A DNA stretch of 64,000 bases from the NCBI RefSeq assembly GCF_007795095.1, contig NZ_CP042218.1, positions 186,001 to 250,000 of the forward strand. Reading direction: 5' to 3'. This DNA is from Luteimonas granuli (lineage in GTDB: Bacteria > Pseudomonadota > Gammaproteobacteria > Xanthomonadales > Xanthomonadaceae). How positions within the stretch are numbered: position 1 is the first letter of the stretch; each line of letters opens with the position of its first letter. Under the pieces are notes generated by a model. That model was given only the letters and a program-made list of their open reading frames with translations. It searched no databases and was not told the DNA's origin. Shown here one piece after another: positions 46,581 to 55,668 of the stretch. A program made the position numbers and the translations under genes.

Positions 46581-48655
46581 ACACCGACCGGCACGGATCC
46601 GGACACGCCCGTTCATCCGAGGACCATGCAACGCATCACGCGCATGGGCATGGGCCCGGTCCGGATGCGGGTGGACAGGGCGGCCATGACAGGCACGCCG
46701 GCCACAGCGTCGCGATGTTCCGCGACCGGTTCCGGCTCAGCCTGGCGCTGACCATTCCCGCCCTGGTGTGGGAGCCGATGCTGCAGGAATGGTTCGGATA
46801 CACGGCGCCGCGGTTCCCGGGCTCGCAGTACATCCCGGCGATCTTCGGCACCGCCGTCTTCCTCTATGGCGGCTGGGTGTTCGTGAAGGGCGCATGGAGC
46901 GAGCTGGCCAACCGCCTGCCCGGAATGATGACGCTGATCTCGCTGGCGATCGTCGTCGCCTTCCTCTACAGCGCGGCGGTGACGCTGGGATACCCCGGGC
47001 ATGCGCTGTGGTGGGAGCTGGCGACGCTGGTGACGATCATGCTGCTGGGCCACTGGATCGAGATGCGCTCGATCTTCCAGGCCGAGGGCGCGCTCAAGGA
47101 GCTGGCCAGACTGCTGCCGGATACGGCGGTACGGATCACCCGGGGCGATGAGACCGAGGTGGTCCCGGTCGGCGAAATCCGCGACGGCGACCTGCTGCTG
47201 ATCCGCCCCGGTGCAGGCATCCCCGCCGACGGCGTGGTGAAGAGCGGCAGGAGCAGCGTCAACGAGGCGATGATCACCGGCGAGTCGAAGCCGGTCGAAA
47301 AAGGCGAAGGCGCCGCGGTCATCGCCGGGACGGTGAACGGCCAGGGATCGCTCCGGATCGAAGTCACCGGCACCGGGGACAGGACCGCCCTGGCCGGGAT
47401 CATGCGCCTGGTCGCACAAGCGCAGACATCCCGTTCGCGCGCCCAGGCTCTGGCAGACCGCGCGGCCTTCTGGCTCACGCTGGTCGCCATTGCTGCGGGC
47501 GTGGTCACGTTCATCGCATGGTGGGCGGTGGGCGCGACGCCGGACTTCACCATCACCCGCGTGGTGACGGTGCTGGTGATCGCCTGCCCGCACGCCCTGG
47601 GGCTGGCGGTGCCGCTCGTGACCGCGATCTCCACAACGATCGGGGCGCAGAACGGCCTGCTGGTGCGCGACCGTCGCGGCCTGGAGGAGGCGCGCAGGCT
47701 CGACATCGTCGTGTTCGACAAGACCGGGACGCTGACGCTGGGCTCGCATCGCGTGGTGTCGATGACGGTCGAGGACGGCGTGACCCGGGACGACGCCCTG
47801 CGCTTGGCCGCGGCGGTGCAGCGTGACGCCGAGCATCCCATCGCCAATGCACTGACGACGAGCGCGAAGGAGCGCGGCCTGGAGGTGCCTGCCTCGGCAG
47901 GGTTCGAGTCGATGGCCGGCGTGGGCGTGCGTGCCGAGGTCGAGGGCCGCGCGCTCCACGTCGGCGGGCCCGGCATGCTCAGGCGGCTGGGGGTCCAGCC
48001 TGGCAGGACGATACTGGCGGCGGCGGAGGCCGCGGCCGCCGACGCGCGATCGGCCACGTACCTGATCGATGGCGAGCGCGTGCTCGCCGTGTTCGCCATT
48101 GCCGACGCCGTACGGCCGGAATCCCGGGAAGCCGTCGACCGCCTCCACGCCGCGGGCATCCGGGTCGCCATGCTCACCGGCGACTCCAGGGCCGTGGCCG
48201 AGTCCGTCGCCAGGGAACTGGGCATCGACATGGTCTTCGCGGAAGTCCTGCCGGAGGACAAGGTCGCAAAGATCGAGGAGCTGCAGCAGGGCGGCAGGAA
48301 GGTCGCCATGGTGGGCGACGGCGTGAACGACGCGCCGGCGCTCCTGACCGCGGACGTGGGCGTCGCCATCGGCGCCGGCACGGACGTGGCGGTGGAGGCC
48401 GGCGACGTGGTCCTGGTCCGCTCCGACCCGCGCGACGTGGCGCGCATCGTCGCCCTGAGCCGGGCCAGCTACCGCAAGATGGTGCAGAACCTGTGGTGGG
48501 CGGCCGGCTACAACATCCTGGCGATCCCGCTGGCCGCGGGCGTGCTGGCCTGGGCCGGCATCCTGCTGGTACCGGCCGTGGGCGCGATCCTGATGTCCGC
48601 CAGCACCGTGATCGTGGCGATCAATGCGCAGCTGCTGCGACGGGCCGCGATGTGA
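46577..48655 (+). CDS. CopB-type P1B ATPase with CPH motif
   Basis: A 692-residue heavy-metal ATPase. It has a His-rich N-terminus (residues 6-43), TGE at 234-236, CPH at 337-339 (ACPHALGLAVP) in place of CPC, DKTGT at 381-385 and GDGVNDAP in the hinge. CPH with a His-rich start is the P1B-3 (CopB) class, known for Cu(II)/Cu(I) or Ag export; it differs from the CPC pump at 14861. Start at 46577 overlaps the cusA stop. A longer open frame from 45932 lies inside cusA in another frame and is not real. (Not the outer-membrane CopB.). Confidence 0.92.
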   Translation: MNTDRHGSGHARSSEDHATHHAHGHGPGPDAGGQGGHDRHAGHSVAMFRDRFRLSLALTIPALVWEPMLQEWFGYTAPRFPGSQYIPAIFGTAVFLYGGWVFVKGAWSELANRLPGMMTLISLAIVVAFLYSAAVTLGYPGHALWWELATLVTIMLLGHWIEMRSIFQAEGALKELARLLPDTAVRITRGDETEVVPVGEIRDGDLLLIRPGAGIPADGVVKSGRSSVNEAMITGESKPVEKGEGAAVIAGTVNGQGSLRIEVTGTGDRTALAGIMRLVAQAQTSRSRAQALADRAAFWLTLVAIAAGVVTFIAWWAVGATPDFTITRVVTVLVIACPHALGLAVPLVTAISTTIGAQNGLLVRDRRGLEEARRLDIVVFDKTGTLTLGSHRVVSMTVEDGVTRDDALRLAAAVQRDAEHPIANALTTSAKERGLEVPASAGFESMAGVGVRAEVEGRALHVGGPGMLRRLGVQPGRTILAAAEAAAADARSATYLIDGERVLAVFAIADAVRPESREAVDRLHAAGIRVAMLTGDSRAVAESVARELGIDMVFAEVLPEDKVAKIEELQQGGRKVAMVGDGVNDAPALLTADVGVAIGAGTDVAVEAGDVVLVRSDPRDVARIVALSRASYRKMVQNLWWAAGYNILAIPLAAGVLAWAGILLVPAVGAILMSASTVIVAINAQLLRRAAM

Positions 48656-48703
48656 GCAGCGGACGGGTGCCCGCCGCCACTCGGCACTCGTTCACGGCCG
48701 GGC

Positions 48704-48727
48704 CGGGTGCCCGTTACCGGGCACCCG
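48704..48727. terminator. Perfect hairpin between convergent genes
   Basis: CGGGTGCCCG, loop TTAC, CGGGCACCCG: a 10-bp perfect stem between the ATPase gene and the receptor gene, which end towards each other 87 bases apart. No T run follows on either strand, so termination may be weak or depend on Rho. Confidence 0.45.
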
Positions 48728-48742
48728 CCGTCAGCACATGGT

Positions 48743-50884
48743 TCAGAACCGGAAGTCCAGTCCAAGGCGGATCGCCCGCGGCGACGCGGGCAGGATGTTG
48801 TTGTTGCTGTGCGCCGAAGCGAAATACGCTTCGTCGAACAGGTTCTCGACGTTCAGCTGCAGCCGCATGTTCGCACTGACCGTGTAGAAGACGGCCGCGT
48901 CGAAACGGGTGAAGCCGGGCAGGACCACGGTATTGTCCGTGGACACGTAGACCCTGTCCTGGTGGATCGCCCCGAGGCCCACGCCCCACTGCGGCGTGAG
49001 GTCGTAGCGGTTCCAGAAGGAGAATGAATTCTCCGGCACCTGGCCGAGCGCGTTGCCGTTCTGCGCGCCCGGCGTCCGCACCTCGCTGTCCTGCCAGGCG
49101 TAGCCGGCCAGGACCTGCCAGGCATCGGTCAGCTTGCCGGACAGTTCCAGCTCCATGCCCCGGACGCGCTGGCCATCGACCAGCAGCGACCGCGCAGGGT
49201 TGTCGGGATCGGTGATGGCGACGTTCGTGCGTTCCAGGCGGTAGACCGCTGCGGAGGCCGACAGCCGGTCGTTGATGTCCCACTTCAGGCCCACTTCGCT
49301 GTTCCGGAACTTCTCCGGATCGAGGGCGCGGTTGCTCGCGGTCAGCGATGCCAGCTGCTCGCCGGCCCGCGGCACATAGGCGATGGTGTAGCTGGCGTAC
49401 AGCGAGAGGTCTTCCCGCGGCTTGTAGATCAGGCCGGCCCGGGGAGAAACCAGGTCGTCCGAACTGGAGAGCACGGTGCCGTTGCGACGGTTCAGCAGGT
49501 CCGTCTCGAAACGGTCGTAGCGAATGCCCAGGATCGCCTGCCACTGCGGCGAGAACTCGATCTGGTCCTGCGCGTAGAACGCGGCGGTTTTCGCCACGCC
49601 GTGGTTGTCCGCATCCGTGGCGCTCTGCCGGAACACCACCGGGCCGGTATGGATCGTGTCCGGCAGCGTCACCACAGCGGACGTCGCGTTGCCGCCGACG
49701 TCGGGGAAATAACCCGTCTGGCGGAAGTTGTCGGTCTCCTGGCGGTTCAGCTCCAATCCCAGCAGGAATTTGTGTCCGATGCCCCCGGTTCGCGCCGAGA
49801 AGGTCAGGTCCGTCTGGTTCAGCAGGTTCTTGCGGGTGGTGAGGTTGTTGTAGGCGACGATGGCCACCTGGTTGCTGGCCGCGTTGTAGGCCCCCGGGAA
49901 AACGTTCTGGTAGAACTTGTCGTAGTCGGCGTAGCGGGTCCGGTTGACCAGCCTGGCGTCGTTGCCGAACGCGTGGCTGACGGTCGCCCCCAGAGCGTCC
50001 ACCCGCGCGTAGCTGAAGCTGCTCTCGGGCTGGCCGAAGAAGGTGGACTCGTCCGTGCGCAGCGGCCGGCCCTGGAACGACGGCACGCCGCGGTCGACGG
50101 TGCGGCCGTCCTCGAAGTGCTCGTAGCCGAACGCGAACGTGGTGGTATCGCTGGCGCGGAAGCTCAGGGTCGGGTTGACGGCCCAGCGCTCCACGCTTCC
50201 GTAGTCGCGATAGCTGTCCGAGTCTTCATGGAGCCCGGTGACACGGAACGCCGCCGTGTCGCTCAGGGCATGGTCGACATCGCCGGTCAGGCGGCGGTTT
50301 CCCCAGGAGCCGACGGTCACCCCCAGCTCCCGGATCCCGGACCCTTCGGCCTGCCTTGTGACGCGATTGATCAGGCCGCCGGAACCACCCCTGCCGAAGA
50401 TCATGCCGCTGGGACCCTTGAGCACCTCGATTCGCTCGACGTTGTAGAGGTCGCGGAAGTACTGCACGTCGTCGCGCACGCCATCGACGAAGAAGTCGGC
50501 CGTGGAGGTGTTGCCGCGCAGGACCGGGGCGTCGCGATGGCCCTCGCCCTGTGCCATCTGCACCCCGGGCACGTAGCGGACCACGTCGGCCATGCTCTGC
50601 ATCCTCTGGTCGTCGATCAGGCCTTCGGTGACCACCGTGATCGACTGCGGGACGTCGCGCAGCGGGGTATCGGTTTTCGTGGCGGTCGACGTGCGCTCGA
50701 CCCGGTAGTCCTGTCGCTCTCCAACCACGATGACCCGGTCCAGGGTCAGGGCGCCACCGGAAGCCTCGGCGAGGACAAGCGGACTGTAGGTCTGCAGGCC
50801 CGTCAGCAACGGCAGGCCGTAGAGAGCGATACGGACCGCGCGAGGAAGTGGCGCCGGACGACGCGGCTGGGAAAGGTCGGACAT
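48743..50884 (-). CDS. TonB-dependent siderophore receptor
   Basis: Outer-membrane receptor of 713 residues for a ferric siderophore, catecholate type by overall likeness. The signal peptide is near residues 15-40, the TonB box lies around LDRVIVVGERQ, and the plug domain contains DVPQSITVVTEGLIDDQRMQ and LRGNTSTADFFVDGVRDD. A 22-strand barrel follows, ending IRLGLDFRF with terminal Phe. The open frame extends upstream into a repeat element, so the start at 50884 (MSDLSQ), inside the non-repeat part, is preferred, although its ribosome site is weak. A likely Fur box lies upstream. Confidence 0.9.
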   Translation of the reverse strand: MSDLSQPRRPAPLPRAVRIALYGLPLLTGLQTYSPLVLAEASGGALTLDRVIVVGERQDYRVERTSTATKTDTPLRDVPQSITVVTEGLIDDQRMQSMADVVRYVPGVQMAQGEGHRDAPVLRGNTSTADFFVDGVRDDVQYFRDLYNVERIEVLKGPSGMIFGRGGSGGLINRVTRQAEGSGIRELGVTVGSWGNRRLTGDVDHALSDTAAFRVTGLHEDSDSYRDYGSVERWAVNPTLSFRASDTTTFAFGYEHFEDGRTVDRGVPSFQGRPLRTDESTFFGQPESSFSYARVDALGATVSHAFGNDARLVNRTRYADYDKFYQNVFPGAYNAASNQVAIVAYNNLTTRKNLLNQTDLTFSARTGGIGHKFLLGLELNRQETDNFRQTGYFPDVGGNATSAVVTLPDTIHTGPVVFRQSATDADNHGVAKTAAFYAQDQIEFSPQWQAILGIRYDRFETDLLNRRNGTVLSSSDDLVSPRAGLIYKPREDLSLYASYTIAYVPRAGEQLASLTASNRALDPEKFRNSEVGLKWDINDRLSASAAVYRLERTNVAITDPDNPARSLLVDGQRVRGMELELSGKLTDAWQVLAGYAWQDSEVRTPGAQNGNALGQVPENSFSFWNRYDLTPQWGVGLGAIHQDRVYVSTDNTVVLPGFTRFDAAVFYTVSANMRLQLNVENLFDEAYFASAHSNNNILPASPRAIRLGLDFRF

Positions 50885-50940
50885 GCGGAGAAACCCCAAA
50901 GCTGGAAGGAAGAATCCCGGGACGGGAACGTTAACGCGAA

Positions 50941-50960
50941 CAAGAATGAGTCGCATTTGC
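50941..50960 (-). promoter_or_regulatory. Putative Fur box of the receptor gene
   Basis: Read on the minus strand, GCAAATGCGACTCATTCTTG resembles the AATGCGAATCATTCTCATT form of Fur sites. It lies about 60 bases above the receptor start, between it and the repeat element. Confidence 0.5.
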
Positions 50961-51109
50961 GATGATAGCATCGGGTGGAGCTTGCAACACACCGTTTGGA
51001 CGAACAAATTTCTGGTTCTACCGACTCCGGGGTGATGGCGTGCAGTTGGCGCGCTGTCGCGCTTCTGGCGCACGGTCGCGCCTTGAAGTCGCTTCGTTGG
51101 GGTCCGCGC

Positions 51110-51228
51110 AGCCCGCCCCGCGCACAGGGGGTGTGCTCCCCCGGCCGTCTCCGCGTCCTGCTCCCATCGGCCGGCCGCCGGCCATCCATGGCCGGCTGTC
51201 CGCACACCCCCTGTGCGCGGGACGGGCT
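51110..51228. repeat. Hairpin module a of the repeat element
   Basis: Arms 51110-51136 and 51202-51228 pair at 26 of 27 positions (CGCACAGGGGGTGTGC type). The 65-base loop, when reverse-complemented, is close to the loop of module b. Confidence 0.8.
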
Positions 51229-51350
51229 CCGGCGCTCTGCGGCTTCGGGAGGGAAAGTCAGGAGCGGCGGAGCCGGGCTGCTCCCGGTCATGACGCTCTC
51301 CGTGTCGGCGTAGCGTCGCTCTTGAACTTCCAGACCGCACCAAAGGTCGT

Positions 51351-51466
51351 GCCCGCCGCGAACGCAGGGGGGATGCCCAGAGCCGGCCATGGATGGCCGG
51401 CGGCCGGATCTGGCAGCAGGACGCGGAGAATCCGGCTGGGCATCCCCCCCTGCGTCCGCGGCGGGC
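51351..51466. repeat. Hairpin module b of the repeat element
   Basis: Arms 51351-51380 and 51436-51466 pair with one mismatch and one extra base (ACGCAGGGGGG / CCCCCCCTGCGT). The arms differ from those of module a at many positions yet still pair; the loop is the conserved part, inverted with respect to module a. Confidence 0.8.
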
Positions 51467-51640
51467 GGCCCGGACTTCACCGGAGCGCCCCTGGCGGCCG
51501 ACCCGGACTCGAACGGAGCGTCCCCTCACTCGGGAGAAGAACCAATTCTTCTCCTGTCCCGGAACGCAGCCGGTCACGGGCGCACTGGGCCGCGATGTCG
51601 GCAATTGATAAACAACGGCTTATGCAACACCCTTCGCTCG

Positions 51641-52312
51641 ATGATCATTCTCGAGCCGCAGACCTCCCTCGAACTGCACCGCACCCTGGTCCTGGTCCTG
51701 GATCTCTGCGGAACCTTTGCCTTCGCGGTCAGCGGGGCGACGGCCGCGGTCCGCCGGAAGCTGGACATCTTCGGGGTGCTGGTCGTGGCCTTCACCGCCT
51801 CCGCCTTCGGCGGCATCAGCCGCGACCTCCTGATCGGCGCCACGCCGCCGGCCGCGCTCCAGGACTGGCGCTACCTCGCGGTCGCGGTCGCCGCCGGCGT
51901 GCTCACGTTCTTCTGGTCGTCGCTCATCGAGCGCCTCCGCAACCCCGTGCGCCTGCTCGACGCCGTCGGCCTGGCCTTCTTCGCGGTCGCCGGCACCCAG
52001 AAGGCGCTCGCGTTCGGACTGAGCCCCTTGATGGCCGCGCTGATGGGCATGCTCACCGGAATCGGCGGCGGCATGGCCCGGGACATCCTGCTCGCCGACG
52101 TGCCGGTGGTTCTGCGGGCGGAACTGTATGCCGTGGCGGCGCTGGCCGGCGCCGGCATCGTGGTCGGCGGACACCTGCTGGACATGCCCCTGGTGCCCAC
52201 GGCGCTGGCAGGAGGCCTCGCCTGCCTCGTCCTGCGCCTGCTGGCCCTGCGCCGCGGCTGGCGCCTGCCGGTCGCGGGCGGCACCACCCGCTCGCGCCAC
52301 CCGGACGACTGA
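51641..52312 (+). CDS. TRIC/UPF0126 cation channel family protein
   Basis: A 223-residue membrane protein of the trimeric intracellular cation channel (YadS) family. About seven membrane segments form two internal repeats, each with the glycine-rich bend: FGGISRDLLIG and IGGGMARDILLAD. The family conducts K+ or other monovalent cations. The ATG at 51641 is the first that gives the normal family N-terminus; a longer frame runs back into the repeat element. It stands alone between the receptor gene and the second cop genes. Confidence 0.9.
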   Translation: MIILEPQTSLELHRTLVLVLDLCGTFAFAVSGATAAVRRKLDIFGVLVVAFTASAFGGISRDLLIGATPPAALQDWRYLAVAVAAGVLTFFWSSLIERLRNPVRLLDAVGLAFFAVAGTQKALAFGLSPLMAALMGMLTGIGGGMARDILLADVPVVLRAELYAVAALAGAGIVVGGHLLDMPLVPTALAGGLACLVLRLLALRRGWRLPVAGGTTRSRHPDD

Positions 52313-52365
52313 CCCGCGTGACCGCGGACAGGTCAGGTACGGCCGCCACACGCTAGACTCCACCC

Positions 52366-52761
52366 GTGATCCACCTCCTCGCCCTGCCGCTGCGGATCCT
52401 GCTGGCCGTCGCACTGGTCCTCAACGGGATCGGCGGCGCCGTTGCGGGCGTGGCCGGGCCGGGGCCGGAGGCGGTCCTGCCCATCCATGACGCAGCCGCG
52501 ACGTCCGACTGCCCGGGCCATGCGGGCGGAGGCGAAGCCGTGCGGGACATCGGCGGCCCCGCATCCGGCCATCCATGTTCCGGCGAGGACACCTGCAGCG
52601 ACGATCCGCAGTGCCTGCAGGCATGCGCGCACGCGTGCGTCGGCGTGCCCCAGCGGTTCGCGATCGGCGTCCAGGTGAACGGTGCCAGCCCGCTGCATCC
52701 GTTCACGACGGGGCATCCTTCGCCCCCCGCCCGCAGTCCGATCCGGCCTCCCATCGCCTGA
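52366..52761 (+). CDS. copL: CopL-like small exported protein, cluster B
   Basis: A 131-residue protein from a GTG at 52366 with a hydrophobic N-terminus (LLALPLRILLAVALVLNGIG) and cysteines in SGEDTCSDDPQCLQACAHAC, placed 101 bases before copA as the first gene of a copL-copA-copB-copG set. Sequence likeness to the gene at 24710 is limited to the Cys/His pattern and layout. A role in copper-dependent expression is known for copL in Xanthomonas and inferred here. Confidence 0.72.
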   Translation: MIHLLALPLRILLAVALVLNGIGGAVAGVAGPGPEAVLPIHDAAATSDCPGHAGGGEAVRDIGGPASGHPCSGEDTCSDDPQCLQACAHACVGVPQRFAIGVQVNGASPLHPFTTGHPSPPARSPIRPPIA

Positions 52762-52862
52762 TCCCGGCGCCGCGTGCGCATTCCGTCGCCGTCCCGGACG
52801 GCATTCCATCGGACGTCGGGCCGCCCATGCTTCGCGGCGCCGACAGGTGATCAGGAGATTCC

Positions 52863-54693
52863 ATGTCCCACTTCCCTCCCACGGGCGACACGCCCGCGCC
52901 GGGCCGTCGCCGCTTCGTGCAGGGCCTCGCCGGCGGTGGCATCGTCGCCGGCCTCGGCCTGAAGCCGGGCGCGGGCCGCGCCGCCCCCCCCGCAGGTGCC
53001 CGTGCTGTCCGGCTCCCGCTTCGACCTGGCCATCGGCCGCTCGGCGGTGGACTTCACCGGCCGCGCGCGCCTGGCGACCACGGTCAACGGCAGCCTGCCG
53101 GGCCCCCTGCTGCGCTTCCGCGAGGGCGATACCGTCACCCTGCGGGTCGCCAACCGCCTGCGCGACGCGATGACGTCCATCCATTGGCACGGCCTGCTGC
53201 TGCCGGCCAACATGGATGGCGTGCCCGGGCTGAGCTTCGACGGCATCGCCCCCGGCGAGTCCTGGGAATACCGCTTCGACGTGCGCCAGTCGGGCACCTA
53301 CTGGTACCACAGCCACTCGATGTTCCAGGAGCAGGCCGGCCTCTACGGCGCCCTGGTGATCGATCCGCTGGAGCCTGCGCCCTATCACTTCGACCGCGAG
53401 CACGTGGTCCTGCTGTCCGACTGGACCGACATGGATCCCGCGGCACTGTTCCGGCGCATGAAGAAGGACTCGGCCTACGACAACTGGTACCGGCCGACCG
53501 TGGGCGACTTCGTCCGCGATGCACGCGCCAACGGCTTCGGCCAGGCCCTGCGCGAACGCGCGATGTGGGACCGGATGCGGATGACGCCCAGCGACATCTC
53601 CGACATCAACGGCCACACCTACACCTATCTGCTCAACGGTGCGGCGCCGGCCGGCAACTGGACCGGCCTGTTCCGGCCGGGCGAGAAGCTGCTGCTGCGC
53701 TTCATCAACGCCTCGGCGATGACCTATTTCGACGTGCGCATCCCGGGCCTGAAGATGACCGTGGTCGCGGCGGACGGCCAGTACATCCATCCGGTGACGG
53801 TCGACGAGTTCCGGATCGCGGTGGCCGAGACCTTCGACGTCCTGGTGGAGCCGGCCGGCGCGGACGCCTTCGCCATCTTCGCGCAGGATTCGGGACGCAC
53901 GGGCTATGCACGCGGCACGCTCGCCGTCCGCCACGGTCTTGCACCGCCGGTGCCGGCGCTGGATCCCCGCCCGCTGCTGACCATGGACGACATGGGCCAC
54001 GGCGGGATGGACCACGGCGCGCACGGCGCCCATGCGGCCATGGGCCAGGCCCTGCCGGCCGGCCCTGCGGGAACGGACCATTCGGCCCATGCCGGAATGG
54101 ACCACTCCGCCCATGGTGGCCACGTCGCACACGGTGCGGGACCGGGCCCCGGCGCCGACGGCATGCAGGCGCATCCGGCGAGCGAGGACGGCAATCCGCT
54201 GGTCGACATGCAGGCGATGTCGCTCGCGCCGAAGCTCGACGATCCCGGCGTCGGCCTGCGCGGCAACGGCCGCACGGTGCTGACCTATGGCGCGATGCGC
54301 AGCCTGTTCGACGATCCCGACGGCCGCGAACCCGGCCGCGAGGTCGAACTGCACCTGACCGGCCACATGGAGAAGTTCGCCTGGTCCTTCGACGGCCGGA
54401 AGTTCATGGACGCGGAGCCGCTGCGCCTGCGCTACGGCGAACGCCTGCGCATCAGCCTGGTCAACGACACCATGATGTCCCACCCCATCCACCTGCACGG
54501 CATGTGGAGCGATGTCGAGGACGAGGGTGGCGGCTTCCAGCTGCGCAAGCACACCGTGGACATGCCGCCCGGCACGAAGCGCAGCTTCCGCGTGCGCGCG
54601 GACGCGCTCGGGCGCTGGGCGTTCCATTGCCACCTGCTCTACCACATGGAAGCCGGGATGATGCGCGAAGTGCGCGTGGAGGAAGGGGCATGA
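52863..54693 (+). pseudogene. copA: CopA multicopper oxidase, frameshift in an eight-C run
   Basis: From the ATG at 52863 (ribosome site CAGGAGA) the frame gives a twin-arginine signal (GRRRFVQGLAGGGIVAGLG) up to GRAAPP. The rest of the enzyme, VPVLSGSRFDLAIGRSAV to REVRVEEGA, is in another frame ending at 54693. The break is in C8 at 52984-52991, where seven C would join the frames as in the intact copy at 22752. The remaining protein is complete: HWHGLLLPANMDG, YWYHSHSMFQEQ, HPIHLHGMW, HCHLLYHMEAGM and a Met/His-rich insert. Translated from an inner start, it would lack the export signal. Confidence 0.88.
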
Positions 54694-55643
54694 GCGGCGT
54701 ACAGGCAGGCCTGGCGGCGATCGCCGTGACGGTCGCGGCGGGACTGGGCATCTCCGGACAGGCGATGGCGCAGGATCATCGCGACCATGCCGGCCACGCG
54801 CGGCAGGCCGGCGCGGTGGACCATTCGAAGATGGACCACTCGAAGATGGACCACTCGAAGATGGATCATTCGAAGATGGATCATTCGACGATGGAGCACC
54901 CGGCGGACCATGGCGACGGACAGGGTCACGCGTCGGCCACTCCGATCCCTCCCCTCTCCGACGCCGACCGCGCCGCCGCCTTCCCGGCGCTCAGCCGGCC
55001 CATGGAACACGCGTCCCCTGTGAACAGCTATCTGCTGTTCGATCGCCTGGAAGCCTGGGACGAAGACGCCAGCACCGGGCAGGCCTGGGAAGCAAAGGGC
55101 TGGGTCGGCACCGACACCGACCGGCTGTGGCTGCGCTCCGAAGGCGAACGTGCGGGTGGCCACACCCATGCGGCCGACCTTGAGGTGCTCTACGGTCGCA
55201 GTGTCTCGGCCTGGTGGGACGTGGTCGCCGGCGTGCGCCACGACTTCGCACCCGGCGATTCGCGGACCTGGGCGGCCTTCGGCGTGCAGGGGCTCGCGCC
55301 CTATCTGTTCGAGGTCGAAGTGACGGGCTATCTCGGCGAGTCGGGCCACACGGCGCTGGTTGCCGAGGTCGAGTACGAGATGCTGCTGACGAACCGGCTC
55401 ATCCTGCAGCCGGTGCTCGAGGCGACCCTGCATGGCAAGGAGGATGCCGCGCGCGGCGTCGGCAAGGGGCTGTCGTCGGTGGAGGCGGGCCTGCGCCTGC
55501 GCTACGAGATCAACCGCCACTTCGCCCCGTATGTCGGCGTCGTGCACGAACGCGCCTTTGGCGATACCGCAGGGCTGCGTCGCGCGGGGGACGAGCCCGT
55601 GCGCGATACGCGGGTGGTCGCAGGCGTAAGAATATGGTTCTGA
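54690..55643 (+). CDS. copB: CopB outer-membrane protein, cluster B
   Basis: A 317-residue CopB. Signal peptide (TVAAGLGISGQAMA-QD), a linker of five MDHS-type repeats, then the CopB barrel (YLLFDRLEAWDED, WLRSEGERAGGHT ... TRVVAGVRIWF). The ATG overlaps the copA stop by ATGA. The linker is shorter than in the 380-residue copy at 21613. It carries copper at the outer membrane together with CopA. Confidence 0.92.
   Translation: MSGVQAGLAAIAVTVAAGLGISGQAMAQDHRDHAGHARQAGAVDHSKMDHSKMDHSKMDHSKMDHSTMEHPADHGDGQGHASATPIPPLSDADRAAAFPALSRPMEHASPVNSYLLFDRLEAWDEDASTGQAWEAKGWVGTDTDRLWLRSEGERAGGHTHAADLEVLYGRSVSAWWDVVAGVRHDFAPGDSRTWAAFGVQGLAPYLFEVEVTGYLGESGHTALVAEVEYEMLLTNRLILQPVLEATLHGKEDAARGVGKGLSSVEAGLRLRYEINRHFAPYVGVVHERAFGDTAGLRRAGDEPVRDTRVVAGVRIWF
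54819..54893 (+). repeat. Five 15-bp tandem repeats in copB
   Basis: Units of GACCATTCGAAGATG (Asp-His-Ser-Lys-Met) with third-position changes; the fifth is GATCATTCGACGATG. Copy number may vary by slippage without breaking the frame and would change the number of Met/His copper ligands. Confidence 0.85.
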
Positions 55644-55668
55644 ATCAATATTTTATAGGATATTTATC

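Larger units (their letters stand above)
51014..51543. repeat. 530-bp MITE-like element with two long hairpins
   Basis: Bounded by imperfect inverted ends: GGTTCTACCGACTCCGGGG at the left and, read inward from the right end, GGTTCTTCTCCCGAGTGAGG. Just inside the left end is a conserved block with TGGCGTGCAGTTGGCGCGCT. The middle has two related modules in opposite orientation, each a ~60-base core (with GGCCATCCATGGCC) clasped by long complementary arms. The same ends and left block form the 106-bp copy at 63736-63841. Open frames through it on both strands are side effects. It codes for no transposase. Confidence 0.78.

Noticed and set aside
43713..46631. A 972-residue minus-strand protein
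   Set aside because: His/Arg-rich shadow of cusA with no family likeness; typical of GC-rich genes.
45932..48655. A 907-residue form of the CPH ATPase
   Set aside because: The first ~215 residues are an Arg/Gly-rich out-of-frame reading of cusA; the ATPase starts at 46577 with the usual ATGA overlap.
48743..51604. A 953-residue start-extended siderophore receptor
   Set aside because: The extra ~240 residues translate the repeat element and the promoter region; the signal peptide belongs to the start at 50884.
51389..52312. A 307-residue start-extended TRIC protein
   Set aside because: The added N-terminus is translated repeat; family proteins start at the ATG at 51641.
54819..54893. CRISPR array
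   Set aside because: The units are contiguous 15-bp coding repeats without spacers; no cas genes in the window.
52863..55643. A 926-residue protein spanning copA and copB
   Set aside because: It joins the CopA signal to CopB only because the C8 frameshift puts them in one frame; the long middle is the wrong frame of copA.
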